Source: Candidatus Obscuribacterales bacterium (GTDB lineage Bacteria > Cyanobacteriota > Vampirovibrionia > Obscuribacterales > Obscuribacteraceae). From it: a stretch of DNA of 64,000 bases. Both the position numbers and the translations under genes were made by a program. This document shows, piece by piece, positions 52,322 to 61,979 of the stretch. The notes under the pieces were generated by a model, which saw nothing but the letters and a program-made list of their open reading frames with translations, did no database searches and was not told where the DNA came from. The DNA is taken from NCBI GenBank assembly GCA_019752635.1, contig JAIELX010000053.1, positions 62,001 through 126,000 of the forward strand, written 5' to 3'. Numbering within the stretch: the stretch's first letter is position 1; each line of letters starts with the position of its first letter.

Positions 52322-55045
52322 ATGGGATCCGAGAGACTGGAACCGCCTAGTAGGCGCGACGAGATAGAACCACAAACCAGCCGAAACCAATTTACTAATG
52401 AAGCCTTTTCAAAACCAGAGCAGAGCGCCGGTGCCAGTTCTCCGACACCTCGAGTTTTTGACGAAAACAGTGTGTCCGAAGCTATCAAGGTATCCAAAGA
52501 GACAAAGCTGCCAATTATCTCCATTGTCACGCCCTCAGGGCAACTAGACCCGAGTACGGAAGCTCTCCTCAGCGAAAGTAAGACCGATGCGGTTTTCGTA
52601 TCCATCAATAAAGAACACGCCAGCGCCATGATGAGGGCTGGAATGAGCACACCGGAGTTCTGGTCATTGGCCAATCTGGCCGGAGCCCGGGGCGACACGA
52701 ACAACATCAAAGCTGGATTCATAGGCAAATTCGACCCTAACAGTTTTGATAACAACAAACCGAAAGACAGCGGAAAACCATCTGCAATAGCGCGCAGCAG
52801 CGTCAGTGAGCTCCTAGCGCCGTCATCGAATGCTCCGCTACCGGAGCTATCAGTCGTCAGTCCTCAGGATGTGGCTACCCGGTCGTTGACGACACGATCG
52901 GAATCGTCGATCAGCCCACCCTTGCCTAAAGTCGCTTTGACAGACGCGACGACGCCTACCGCAAAACCTGCTGTCGACCAACAAGTGGTCGAACGCACAG
53001 GAAATACGCTCAACAGACCAAAGGAGCAAGCCTCTCCGGCTGTCGACAAACCCGCTGAGATTCGCGAAACACCAGCAAGCAAAGACGGGCCTGTCAAACT
53101 CAAAGAAGTAAAGTTCAACACTGATGACGTAGCGGAGGCGTTCCGGCTCGCTCGCGAAAACAACCTTCCCGTAATCGTCTACAAAGGAGCAGACTTTTGT
53201 GGCAACTGCCCGAAGGTAAGCGCAGCGATCGACCAACTTTCAGCCAAGCTCAAGAGTGCTCCTACGACTGAGGCAGTAGTGGTGAAGCTCAACTGGGAAC
53301 GGCAGCAGAAACTGCAACAAGAGAATCCGGAACTGGCCAAGTTGATAAACCAGCTCATGCCAATAAACAACAGCAGTTTCCCCGACGTCAAAGTCTACAA
53401 CCCGAACGACACTACAAAACCACTGAAGGACAACAACGGCTACGGTGGCGACGCATCGTTCCTGGAGAGCCTCGTCAAAGTAGGCACGGCAGCCATGACT
53501 AATAGAGAGAAGGTGGCCCCCCAAACGGAGAAGCCTAAGCCGGAGGAAAAACCGACCGTAACAGTAACAACGATGGAGACAAGACAACTTCCCAAGACAA
53601 AAGTAGAGCAGGTGCCAGAGTCCAAACCTTCAGTTCAAGCAAGCAGACCAGAACGAAGCGACCCTTCATGGCTAGAAGCACAACCGTCACAAAGCGATAA
53701 GGTCCCCGAAGCCCCACCAATCAACGAGAAGGTAAAGCTTGATCAGGTTAAGTTTGCAGATTCCGAACTCTCAAAGGCAGTAGAACTAGCAAAAGCGAAT
53801 AAGCTGCCGATAGTCGTCTACACCGGCGCGAACTTCTGCCACTACTGCCCTGCTGCCTCCGCCAGCGTAGACAGAATTGCCCAGTCGATGGCTGCAGGCC
53901 CGGAGACCAAAGCCGTGGTGGTTAAGCTCACATCGGAAGTTGCCAACTCTCTTGCAAGCAGAAACGACGAGAACGGCAAGCTGCTGACCCAACTGATGTC
54001 GCACGGAACCCATGTGCCCCGAGTTGCGATATACAATCCCGCAGACATGAACAGACCAGTTGGACTTAGCACCGTAGGAAACTGGAGTGAACAAAGCATC
54101 GCCTCACACATTGAAAAGCACATTGGTGGGGCTCTCACCGGCGAAGTTACTAAAGTCTCGAATGGAACGACAAAAGCACGTCCCGTTTCGGAAAACCTAT
54201 ATACGGAAGAGTCGGTTTTGAAAGCCGCAGAATATGCGCGCCAAAACAACAAACCCCTGATCAGCTTTACCTCCGACAAGAGCAATCCGAATGTTCAAAA
54301 AGCACTCGAGTATCTCAATCAGCAAAAGCTGGCGGCGGCAGTCGACATATCAAAAGCGCGGTCCGAGCAGATGCTTCGCGCCGGACTCGAGACACGTCAC
54401 TATTCAGCACTCAACAGCGCCATCGGAAAACATCCACAAGACTCGTCATACATCGATTCAACATCCCCTTCAGCCATAGGCGCCGACATGAAGTTCTCGG
54501 CACAAAAGCACGCGGTGCCAAAGTCGCCAGCAGATATGATTCAGTTTCTCAAAGACAGCGGAGTCGATCTCTCGGATACCAAGCACGAGAAGGCACTGGC
54601 AGCGCTGCTTGAGGGCAAGCCAATACCGCCGGAGAAACCGGCAAATGTATTCAAAGTAAAAACACCGGCAGAAGCCGAAGAAGTTCTCAAACAAGCAAAA
54701 GAAAAGAATCTGCCACTGATAGTTCATTCCACTACGACAGTTTGTACGGAAACAAGTTGTCGACAAGAGAAGCTCGATTCGTCAGTGCCCGAGCAATATG
54801 CAGGCAAAGCCATATTCCTGGAGCTACCTCGAGGCGGTCTGGATATTGATGGCTTAGATAACGAACAGCTTCGATCAATCAACGAACAATTCCTGGTAAC
54901 CGAGGAAGATCACAAGACCGAACTGGAAATGCACATTTTTAGATTTACGAACGACGGCACACTCACGCAACTCGATACGACGCCATCCGCAACAGGCAGG
55001 GGGCACACGGACCGCATCCGGTCTGTCCTAGGTCCGAAGGATTGA
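52322..55045 (+). CDS. Five-segment thioredoxin-like repeat protein
   Basis: 907 residues from the ATG at 52322, which a G-rich stretch precedes by 7 bases; an ATG 14 codons earlier has no ribosome site. Five segments each begin with a helix then a strand, xxxAxxxAxxNxLPxIV. Segment 1 (about 44-145) lacks Cys; 2 (257-385) has CGNC at 293-296; 3 (470-600) has CHYC at 506-509; 4 (623-710) lacks Cys; 5 (775-905) has two Cys spaced by four residues (808, 813). Segments 1 and 4 resemble each other (SKARSEQMLRAG and NKEHASAMMRAG), as do 2 and 3. Polar linkers separate them. There is no signal peptide. Its role may be redox or scaffolding; no known family matches the whole. Confidence 0.7.
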   Translation: MGSERLEPPSRRDEIEPQTSRNQFTNEAFSKPEQSAGASSPTPRVFDENSVSEAIKVSKETKLPIISIVTPSGQLDPSTEALLSESKTDAVFVSINKEHASAMMRAGMSTPEFWSLANLAGARGDTNNIKAGFIGKFDPNSFDNNKPKDSGKPSAIARSSVSELLAPSSNAPLPELSVVSPQDVATRSLTTRSESSISPPLPKVALTDATTPTAKPAVDQQVVERTGNTLNRPKEQASPAVDKPAEIRETPASKDGPVKLKEVKFNTDDVAEAFRLARENNLPVIVYKGADFCGNCPKVSAAIDQLSAKLKSAPTTEAVVVKLNWERQQKLQQENPELAKLINQLMPINNSSFPDVKVYNPNDTTKPLKDNNGYGGDASFLESLVKVGTAAMTNREKVAPQTEKPKPEEKPTVTVTTMETRQLPKTKVEQVPESKPSVQASRPERSDPSWLEAQPSQSDKVPEAPPINEKVKLDQVKFADSELSKAVELAKANKLPIVVYTGANFCHYCPAASASVDRIAQSMAAGPETKAVVVKLTSEVANSLASRNDENGKLLTQLMSHGTHVPRVAIYNPADMNRPVGLSTVGNWSEQSIASHIEKHIGGALTGEVTKVSNGTTKARPVSENLYTEESVLKAAEYARQNNKPLISFTSDKSNPNVQKALEYLNQQKLAAAVDISKARSEQMLRAGLETRHYSALNSAIGKHPQDSSYIDSTSPSAIGADMKFSAQKHAVPKSPADMIQFLKDSGVDLSDTKHEKALAALLEGKPIPPEKPANVFKVKTPAEAEEVLKQAKEKNLPLIVHSTTTVCTETSCRQEKLDSSVPEQYAGKAIFLELPRGGLDIDGLDNEQLRSINEQFLVTEEDHKTELEMHIFRFTNDGTLTQLDTTPSATGRGHTDRIRSVLGPKD

Positions 55046-55116
55046 TCGTTCCTCGTTCGTTCATCACGAGAGGCGCCGGTCCAGAAGTCCAATTCTGAAC
55101 TGGCGCCCTAAGCGCT

Positions 55117-56136
55117 TCACTTGTTCTTGATTGCATCAACTAAAGCTCTTTTCAAACCAAGAGATTGAACTTGCGAAAAAGATTTGGAAGCAACAACGTC
55201 GAACTGCGCTCCTGCTCGAACCAAGCCGGTATCGAGCTCCCGCAGAAGAGCATCGCCCCCTGCATCATCGCCGATTGTCAGAAAGGCCATCGTAATTTGA
55301 TCTTTGTCCTGCATATTCTTGGTCGCCTCGATGATTACATCTTGCAACTTGCGGCCGCGGTTAGGCAGCCCGTCAGTCACCACCGCGATGATCCACTTCT
55401 TTCTTCTGTCCTCCATGCACGATCTCAACAATTCTCCGATGGGCTCGCCAGGATCGGTGTACCCCTGAGGCGTCAGACTAGAGAATGCCTCAGTTACATC
55501 GAATGCATCGCACCGGCGCTTTATCTGGTAAGTATGGTTGAAAGTTGCCATAGTTATCGTTCGCGATATTCTTGATAGTTCTTCAGCCAGCGCGCTTGCT
55601 TGTTTGCCGCACCAATCCCACTTGCTTTGCGAGTTCGTGGTGCTGTGGCTAAACGCAGCCTCTGACATTGATCCAGAACGATCAATGACGATCGCTACAT
55701 TGTGCTTTGCCAATAACTCAAGGTCCTTATCCGCAATCGTACCTTCGAAAACTGGATCTTCTTTAACAGGAAGCTCAGGTATTGACGGCTTGTCTTCCTT
55801 CGGTACCATCTTCATCTGCGGTGTAGTTGCTAACCTTGCCTGATAGACCTTTCCCTTGCGCTCGAAATTGAGAACTATTCGATCTTCCTCAATCTTTCCG
55901 CTTACTACCCGATCGCCTTTTCGAACACCAGCATAAGCAGCCGGCGTTCCAAGACCGCACCCTTCGACTAAAGCCGGAAGCGTGTTGCGCGAAAGCGTCA
56001 CGCCAGCGGCAGCGCAAGCGTCCGCCACTACATCAACCTTTCCTTGCAGCTTGACGGAATCAGCCGCCTCCGTTCGGACGGCGATTGAAAGAAGTGCCAC
56101 CGTTAGAAGAATGGAGAAGACTGTTAGCCTCATCAT
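55117..56136 (-). CDS. Exported PDZ-like and von Willebrand A domain protein
   Basis: 339 residues. The signal peptide (about 1-24, ending RTEA before ADS) leads to a small domain that resembles a PDZ core (GCGLGTPAAYAGVRKGDRVVSGKI, about 59-83). A VWA domain follows from ~145 with an intact MIDAS: DRSGSMS (152-158), Thr227 in QGYTDPG and Asp255 in VVTDGLPN. VWA domains bind metal and partner proteins. The PDZ-plus-VWA pairing in a secreted protein is uncommon. It begins 13 bases after the TPR gene upstream, so the two probably form an operon. Confidence 0.75.
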   Translation of the reverse strand: MMRLTVFSILLTVALLSIAVRTEAADSVKLQGKVDVVADACAAAGVTLSRNTLPALVEGCGLGTPAAYAGVRKGDRVVSGKIEEDRIVLNFERKGKVYQARLATTPQMKMVPKEDKPSIPELPVKEDPVFEGTIADKDLELLAKHNVAIVIDRSGSMSEAAFSHSTTNSQSKWDWCGKQASALAEELSRISRTITMATFNHTYQIKRRCDAFDVTEAFSSLTPQGYTDPGEPIGELLRSCMEDRRKKWIIAVVTDGLPNRGRKLQDVIIEATKNMQDKDQITMAFLTIGDDAGGDALLRELDTGLVRAGAQFDVVASKSFSQVQSLGLKRALVDAIKNK

Positions 56137-56149
56137 TTCATTTACCGCT

Positions 56150-57241
56150 TCACTTACCGCTCGTCTGTTTCTGATTCGAGATTTTTTCCATTGTTCCTTT
56201 TAGCTGTTCCGGGACAGGTTTACGAAGAATGATCTTTTCGCTCCGCTGACCGAAGTTCACATAGTTTCTTACGTACACTCCTGTTCCTTGCGGGGTCAAC
56301 CGACTATTGCTGCTTCCCACATTTAACTGCGACTTGAGATTTGACTCGTGCATATCAACAGCACTCTTTGCAGACTCTGTTTCTGCCTTAAGCCGTTCTC
56401 GATAAGATTGCAGATCTCTTCTAATCACCTCAATCTTTTTATCAGCATCCTTTCGCAATGCACTTTCCGCGTGAGTGTAATCCTCATTTTCTTCCATCTC
56501 GCCGCGCTTACCTGTTGGCACCATTTTTGGAATTCCTTCCAGTGCGTGATCCACACCTTCGTTGATTCGTTTGATTGCCTCTTCCGCCAGTCTCTGCTTG
56601 TGTTTTAGAGTTGTAACCTCAGAAGAGGTCATTTCCATTTTCTTTTCGAATGTTTCTCTCTTTATTCTTCCGGAATCTAACTGTTGTGGCTCGTTGGTAT
56701 GACTCACGCTGTTGCCGACTTTGGCTCCGCCGGAATTAGAAGGCGTGTTCGGAACACCAGCAGGAGCCTCGGTTGCGGACAGCGATGGCTTGGCGGACAA
56801 TGAAGGCGGGACACCACTGGTCTGTGGTGCCGGCTTGAGTGATGGCGGGCCCGATATCGCCGAGCCTTGCTGCTGATTCCCGGCGCCCCCTCCGCGAACG
56901 CCCGCGGCAGTCACCGTCCCTGATTGTGTTGTCCGTGCCAGCGACTCCAGAGCCGTCCTGGCATGCTCTGCTACCGGTCCGTCTTTCTGTAGAGAGAGAC
57001 ACGCGCTGTATTCCTTGGTGGCGTCATCATTGCGCCCCAACCTCAAGTAACAGTTTCCCGCATAGTAGTGAGCCGTCACATCGTTCTTGTCGACAGCGAT
57101 TGCAGCCAACGAATGTTTCAGCGCCAAAGCATAAGCCCCGGAGTTATATGAGGCAATTGCGGTCTGTAACTCCGTACCGGCAAATGCTACACCGGGGGAA
57201 GCCACCAGACAGATCAATACCAGCCCGACCCGTTTCCTCAT
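56150..57241 (-). CDS. Exported TPR and coiled-coil protein
   Basis: 363 residues with AGGAGG about 7 bases before the ATG. The signal peptide ends VAFA before GTE. TPRs lie at about 25-105 (GAYALALKHSLAAIAVDKNDVTA, GRNDDATKEYSACLSL), then a Gly/Ser/Pro-rich linker (110-190), then charged helices (about 195-320; RRDLQSYRERLKAETESAKS) that look like a coiled coil, and a short C-terminal tail (VYVRNYVNFGQRSEKIILRKP). Probably a periplasmic adaptor. It is the first gene of a pair with the VWA protein. Confidence 0.72.
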   Translation of the reverse strand: MRKRVGLVLICLVASPGVAFAGTELQTAIASYNSGAYALALKHSLAAIAVDKNDVTAHYYAGNCYLRLGRNDDATKEYSACLSLQKDGPVAEHARTALESLARTTQSGTVTAAGVRGGGAGNQQQGSAISGPPSLKPAPQTSGVPPSLSAKPSLSATEAPAGVPNTPSNSGGAKVGNSVSHTNEPQQLDSGRIKRETFEKKMEMTSSEVTTLKHKQRLAEEAIKRINEGVDHALEGIPKMVPTGKRGEMEENEDYTHAESALRKDADKKIEVIRRDLQSYRERLKAETESAKSAVDMHESNLKSQLNVGSSNSRLTPQGTGVYVRNYVNFGQRSEKIILRKPVPEQLKGTMEKISNQKQTSGK

Positions 57242-57403
57242 CGAACGGTCCTCCTCTCAGTTTAGTTCCCGATGCTGAAAGTAAGTAATCGGATCCCGAT
57301 TTTCACAATCCGAACGCAGCCTTACCTCACCATTAGTCGCTGGCAAGTTCCAAAAGGGATGGCTTAAATGTCGTTAGACGCTATCCAACGGTCAGTAGGG
57401 ATA

Positions 57404-58654
57404 CTAGTTCTGAGCGCCGGCGGTTTTTCCGGGTTCGTTGTGAAGCTCAAAGGCGGCGTGGATTAGTTCGGACGCTTTGTGTGCCTGCGAGCGTGCCACC
57501 ACGCAGGTGATTTTCATTTCGCTGGAGGTGATCATCTTTATGTTGATGCCATTTTGTCCGAGGGTTGAGAACAATCGAGCGGCGATCCACGGCTGCCCGG
57601 TAAGTCCTGCGCCAATCAGGCTCACTTTGGCGCTATCGGGATCGGCAAGTACCTCCTTGGCCGACAGTTGTTCTTTCAACGCGTTGAGAATAACAATGGT
57701 CTGATCCAGGTCGGAATCACTAACTGTGAACGCAATGCTGTTGTGTCCAATGGTCGGGTGAAACGACTGCATGATCATGTCGATCGGAATGTTCTGATCG
57801 GCTAGTGCCTGAGTAACCTTGCCGGCGATTCCCGGCTGGTCCGGCACATCCATGATAGCCACAGATGCTTGATCCTCATCAACAGCAACTCCGCTAATCG
57901 TTCGGAATAATTCCATATCGCCTCCACCGTCAATAACAGTACCCGCGTGCTCTGGCTTGAATGTGTTTCGCACCCGGAGCTTAATTCCATATTGCCGTGC
58001 CAGCTCGACGGAACGCGGGTGCAAGACCTGCGCTCCCAGGCGTGCCATCTCCAGCACTTCGCCGTAGGAGATCCGTTTCAGCAAACGTGCGTTGTGAATC
58101 TTGTTCGGATCGGCTGTATAAATTCCGTCCACGTCTGTGTAGATATCGCACTCAGTGGCCTTAACAGCCGCAGCCAGAGCCACTGCAGTGGTGTCCGACC
58201 CGCCTCGCCCAAGAGTTGTAATCTCACCAGCATCGGTGACACCCTGAAAGCCGGCGACAATTAGCACGTCGTTTTCAGCAAAGGCCTTGTCTATTGACTC
58301 CGTTTTGATGTCGATGATGCGCGCCCGTGTGTGAAAGGTTTCGGTAAAGATGCCGACTTGCGATCCGGTCAGCGATTTTGCTTTGACGCCACTTTCTCGC
58401 AACGTCATTGCGACAAGTGCAATAGAGATTTGCTCGCCGGTCGAAAGCAAGGAGTCCAACTCCCGCTTGTCGGGCTGCGCAGAGCACTGCTTCGCTAACT
58501 TAAGCAGATAGTCGGTGGTATCGCCCATTGCCGATATCACCGCCATGACCTTGTTGGTTTTGCTCAGGCGCGAAAGAATCTCGCACACGTGCTGTATCCG
58601 TCCGATGCTTTTGACGGACGTGCCACCAAATTTAACTACTACTACTTCACTCAT
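57404..58654 (-). CDS. lysC: Aspartate kinase
   Basis: 416 residues, typical for the monofunctional enzyme. KFGGTSV (8-14) is the kinase signature, with GRGGSDTTA and the YTDVDGIYTADP segment; two ACT domains (about 265-400) bind allosteric amino acids. It phosphorylates aspartate, the first step towards threonine, lysine and methionine. It is the last gene of the threonine operon; its ATG overlaps the end of thrB by 8 bases. Feedback specificity cannot be read from sequence. Confidence 0.95.
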   Translation of the reverse strand: MSEVVVVKFGGTSVKSIGRIQHVCEILSRLSKTNKVMAVISAMGDTTDYLLKLAKQCSAQPDKRELDSLLSTGEQISIALVAMTLRESGVKAKSLTGSQVGIFTETFHTRARIIDIKTESIDKAFAENDVLIVAGFQGVTDAGEITTLGRGGSDTTAVALAAAVKATECDIYTDVDGIYTADPNKIHNARLLKRISYGEVLEMARLGAQVLHPRSVELARQYGIKLRVRNTFKPEHAGTVIDGGGDMELFRTISGVAVDEDQASVAIMDVPDQPGIAGKVTQALADQNIPIDMIMQSFHPTIGHNSIAFTVSDSDLDQTIVILNALKEQLSAKEVLADPDSAKVSLIGAGLTGQPWIAARLFSTLGQNGINIKMITSSEMKITCVVARSQAHKASELIHAAFELHNEPGKTAGAQN

Positions 58655-59642
58655 GGCTGATCTTCAGTCCTTCCTGATCAACATTCAGCTCCAAAATTTG
58701 TGACGGCTCTGGTTGGCTCGCAGACCAGTTGTTCAAACATTGAACGGCTTCTGCGATGTGACGGCGATGAACCACCGTAAGCACCGAACTACCGGCGCCA
58801 CTCAAAACGCAGCCCATTACCGGCAAATCGCTCAACTCTTTCCGAAGCGCGGCAAGGTGTGGCACAAGCTCCATTCGATAAGGCTCGTGCAAGCGGTCAT
58901 GAAGGGCTTCTTTCATGGCCTCTTCATCCTTGTTTTGAACGGCGGCCAGAAGCAACGCAACCTTTTGCACGTTGCCGACAGCATCTGCGTGAGAGATTTG
59001 TTTGGGTAGCGCTGCCCGCGATTTCTTGGTGCTGAGCACATACGGTGGCACAGTCACTACGGTTGCCCAGTCTTCCGGCCAGGAAACTTTCTGGGTGATC
59101 ATTCCGCGCTTGCTGTTACAGCGCGCGGTGACGACCAACCCGCCGAGCAAACTAGCAGCTGCATTGTCGGCGTGACCTTCCAAGCGCGCGGCCTCTTGCA
59201 AGACAAGTCCTTCGTCGGGAAACTTACCGGTTAGCGCATACCCGGCCCACACTGCGCCGGTGATTGCAGCAGCGCTGCTTCCGACGCCTTTACCAAGCGG
59301 AATCTGACTTTCGATCGTGACGCGAACACGTTGCAGGAGATCGGGATCGTTTTGCCACAGGTTGGACAAAACGGTATAAATCAAGTTACTCTGGTCCTTC
59401 GGCAAACCGTTCACCAGAACGCCTTTGAGCGTCACCAACGGAACCGACCTATCGTTCGTTTCCAGTATTTCAAAATCCAAAGTGCAATAGAGTTGATACG
59501 CCAGCGCAAGCGCATCGAACCCCGGGCCAATATTGGCGCTGGAGCCTGGCACTCGGACGGTAAGACGCTTTATGCCTGAAGGAAAAGTTGTTCCCGGGCA
59601 AACAAAGGCTTTGCTTTGGTCGGTAGTATCTGATTGAATCAT
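58647..59642 (-). CDS. thrB: Homoserine kinase
   Basis: 331 residues from the ATG at 59642, which shares its A with the last base of the thrC stop (TGATG); AGGAGG lies 13 bases upstream. GHMP-kinase motifs are clear: RVPGSSANIGPGFDALALA at the N-terminus and IPLGKGVGSSAAAITGAV in the ATP-binding loop, with GCVLSGAGSSVLTV near the C-terminus. It phosphorylates homoserine to give the substrate for ThrC. An in-frame extension upstream inside thrC is not used. Confidence 0.94.
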   Translation of the reverse strand: MIQSDTTDQSKAFVCPGTTFPSGIKRLTVRVPGSSANIGPGFDALALAYQLYCTLDFEILETNDRSVPLVTLKGVLVNGLPKDQSNLIYTVLSNLWQNDPDLLQRVRVTIESQIPLGKGVGSSAAAITGAVWAGYALTGKFPDEGLVLQEAARLEGHADNAAASLLGGLVVTARCNSKRGMITQKVSWPEDWATVVTVPPYVLSTKKSRAALPKQISHADAVGNVQKVALLLAAVQNKDEEAMKEALHDRLHEPYRMELVPHLAALRKELSDLPVMGCVLSGAGSSVLTVVHRRHIAEAVQCLNNWSASQPEPSQILELNVDQEGLKISHE

Positions 59643-60706
59643 CAGAGCTTCATTGCCTCCTTCAAGCTTTTGAGATCCGGCGCGATCGGCTTCAGTTCGA
59701 CCGCGGCCAGCTTCATAGCAGAATCCGGATCTTTTAAGCCATTGCCCGTGAGAACACAAACAACAGTGGCGTCCGGTGCTACTTTTCCCTGCGCAATAAT
59801 CTTTCGTAAGCCGGCAATTGAAGCGGCACTTGCAGGCTCGCAGAAGACACCCTCTTTTGCCGCCACTGCAGAATAAGCTTCAAGAATCTCCGCATCGGTT
59901 ACAGAATCAATCACTCCTTGCGATTCGTCCACAGCACGCTGAGCCTCAGCCCAACTGGCGGGATTGCCAATACGTATGGCAGTGGCGATGGTCTCCGGAT
60001 TGAGCACCGTACGTCCCAGCACCATGGGCGCAGCCCCCGCGGCCTGAAATCCGCACATATGAGGAGTGCGAGTCGCCTTGCCCTGATCGCGCCACAGCTT
60101 GAAGCCACGATAGTAGGCACTGATATTTCCTGCGTTTCCTACTGGAATGCAGAGATAATCCGGAGCATCGAACAGGGCTTCGATAATTTCAAAGGCTCCT
60201 GTCTTTTGCCCTTCCAGCCGGTGCGGGTTGATGGAGTTAACGATGGTCAATCCGTGGTGCTCCGCCACTTCTTTAACCAGCTCGAGAGCCTGATCGAAGT
60301 TGCCATCGATCTGAACTACCGTCGCGCCATACAGAATGGCCTGGGCCAGTTTGCCCAACGCTACTTTGCCGGCTGGAAGCAAGACGTAGCAATCCAGTCC
60401 AGCCTTTGCGGCAAATGCCGCCGCTGAAGCACTAGTATTACCGGTGGAGGCACAGATGACAGCTTTCGATCCTTCCGCGACCGCGCGGGTGATCGCCATG
60501 GTCATGCCGCGATCCTTGAAACTACCAGTGGGGTTCAGCCCTTCCAGCTTCAAGTACAGCTTTAAATCAGGCAGCCCCAACCAATGCGGCAGGTTGGTCA
60601 CTCGCACTAACGGAGTAAAGCCCTCACCCAGTGAAACAGCTTTGGTGGTCAACTCCGGAGTAATGTACTCCTTGTATTGTTCGATAAGGGGCAAACTGTT
60701 ATGCAT
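59642..60706 (-). CDS. thrC: Threonine synthase
   Basis: 354 residues from the ATG at 60706, which overlaps the end of hom by 8 bases and has GAGG 6 bases upstream. The PLP lysine is Lys64 in GSFKDRGM; other family features are CASTGNTSASAAAFAA and the phosphate-binding glycine loop, and VLTGNGLKDPD near the end. It converts O-phosphohomoserine to threonine. It belongs to the compact, class I-like form common in Gram-positive bacteria and cyanobacteria. Confidence 0.95.
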   Translation of the reverse strand: MHNSLPLIEQYKEYITPELTTKAVSLGEGFTPLVRVTNLPHWLGLPDLKLYLKLEGLNPTGSFKDRGMTMAITRAVAEGSKAVICASTGNTSASAAAFAAKAGLDCYVLLPAGKVALGKLAQAILYGATVVQIDGNFDQALELVKEVAEHHGLTIVNSINPHRLEGQKTGAFEIIEALFDAPDYLCIPVGNAGNISAYYRGFKLWRDQGKATRTPHMCGFQAAGAAPMVLGRTVLNPETIATAIRIGNPASWAEAQRAVDESQGVIDSVTDAEILEAYSAVAAKEGVFCEPASAASIAGLRKIIAQGKVAPDATVVCVLTGNGLKDPDSAMKLAAVELKPIAPDLKSLKEAMKL

Positions 60707-61979
60707 GGCGCGCCTCGTAGATCGGCATACAAGCGGCAAGATTTTCGAGAAACTCGCAAGAGGATATTTCATTCAACGCTGCGGTCATGTCACCACTCTT
60801 GCCCGTGTGCGTAATGATGATAATGCTGGCGTTCTTTTCGGTCTCCGAGACCGGTCGCTGAACAATACTGCTAATGCTGAGATTGTGCCTGCCGAAGATG
60901 GTGCCAATTTGGCCGATTACACCGGGGTGATCGCGCACCACCATACGAAGGTAGTACGGGCACTGCCAATCACCTTCGGCGGCAAGCTCAGCCCATCCGT
61001 CTTCAATTTCAGCCTGGAAGTAGCTTGCAAAATCAGGAAGCTGGAGTGCGGTCGACAGATTAACCACGTCGCCTACAACCGCGGAAGCGGTTGGCATTTC
61101 CCCGGCACCGGGACCAATCATCATAATTTGTCCGACGGCATCACCGTGCACGACGATGCCATTATTCGATCCGGATACCGCTGCCAGCGGATGAGTCAGC
61201 GGCACGAGCGTGGGCTCAACCCGCACGCAAAGCCCGTTGCCTTGATTCACTGCCTTGCCGAGCAACTTAATGCGGTAGCCGAATTCGTTCGCCGTTTTGA
61301 AGTCTTTCGGGTCGACCTTCGTGATACCGCTGCGGGCAATATTGTCAGTTCGCGCGAATCGTCCAAATCCCAAGGCGGTCAAGATCGACAGCTTGTAGGC
61401 TACATCGTACCCTTCAATGTCCGCAGTGGGGTCGGCTTCGGCAAAACCCAAATCCTGAGCTTTCTTCAGCGCATCAGCAAACGCCTCACCTCTGTCTTCC
61501 ATAGAGGACAAAATGAAGTTGGTGGTGCCGTTCAAAATCCCGCACAGAGACGAAATCTTGTTCGCTTCCAAACCTTTGTGCATAGTGGCGATTAACGGAA
61601 TACCGCCTGCCACCGAGGCTTCGAAGCAAATTGCTACTCCTCGCTTGCGCGCAAGAGCAAACAAGTCCGGTCCGTGCTTGGCCAACAATTCCTTGTTGGC
61701 GGTGACTATGTGCTTGCGGCGTTCGATGGCGCGAGTAATTAGTTCAAGCGCCGGTTGTTCGCCGCCCATAACCTCGATGACAACTTCAATCTCAGGATCG
61801 TCGACCACAGCAAACGGGTCATCGGTTACGGCGCATGGCGCGGCGACGCGGCGTTCTTTGGATGTATCGCGGACTGCGACTTTCTTCAGTACAAGCGATT
61901 GATATCGATCAGATAACAATCTGACAACGCCGGTACCTACAGTACCGAACCCCAACATGCCAAGGACAACTCGCGCCAT
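60699..61979 (-). CDS. hom: Homoserine dehydrogenase
   Basis: 426 residues. NAD(P)-binding motif GFGTVGTGVV (10-19), TANKELLAKHG, then the catalytic region CGILNGTTNFILSSM and AEADPTADIEGYDVAYKL. A C-terminal ACT domain (about 345-426; YYLRMVVRDHPGVIGQIGTIF) is present, as in feedback-regulated enzymes. It reduces aspartate semialdehyde to homoserine. AGGAAG lies 11 bases before the ATG. First gene of a four-gene threonine operon. Confidence 0.95.
   Translation of the reverse strand: MARVVLGMLGFGTVGTGVVRLLSDRYQSLVLKKVAVRDTSKERRVAAPCAVTDDPFAVVDDPEIEVVIEVMGGEQPALELITRAIERRKHIVTANKELLAKHGPDLFALARKRGVAICFEASVAGGIPLIATMHKGLEANKISSLCGILNGTTNFILSSMEDRGEAFADALKKAQDLGFAEADPTADIEGYDVAYKLSILTALGFGRFARTDNIARSGITKVDPKDFKTANEFGYRIKLLGKAVNQGNGLCVRVEPTLVPLTHPLAAVSGSNNGIVVHGDAVGQIMMIGPGAGEMPTASAVVGDVVNLSTALQLPDFASYFQAEIEDGWAELAAEGDWQCPYYLRMVVRDHPGVIGQIGTIFGRHNLSISSIVQRPVSETEKNASIIIITHTGKSGDMTAALNEISSCEFLENLAACMPIYEARHA

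Noticed and set aside
60444..61595. 383-codon open frame antisense to thrC and hom
   Set aside because: Lies wholly opposite two certain enzymes; its opening reflects codon bias of the sense genes.
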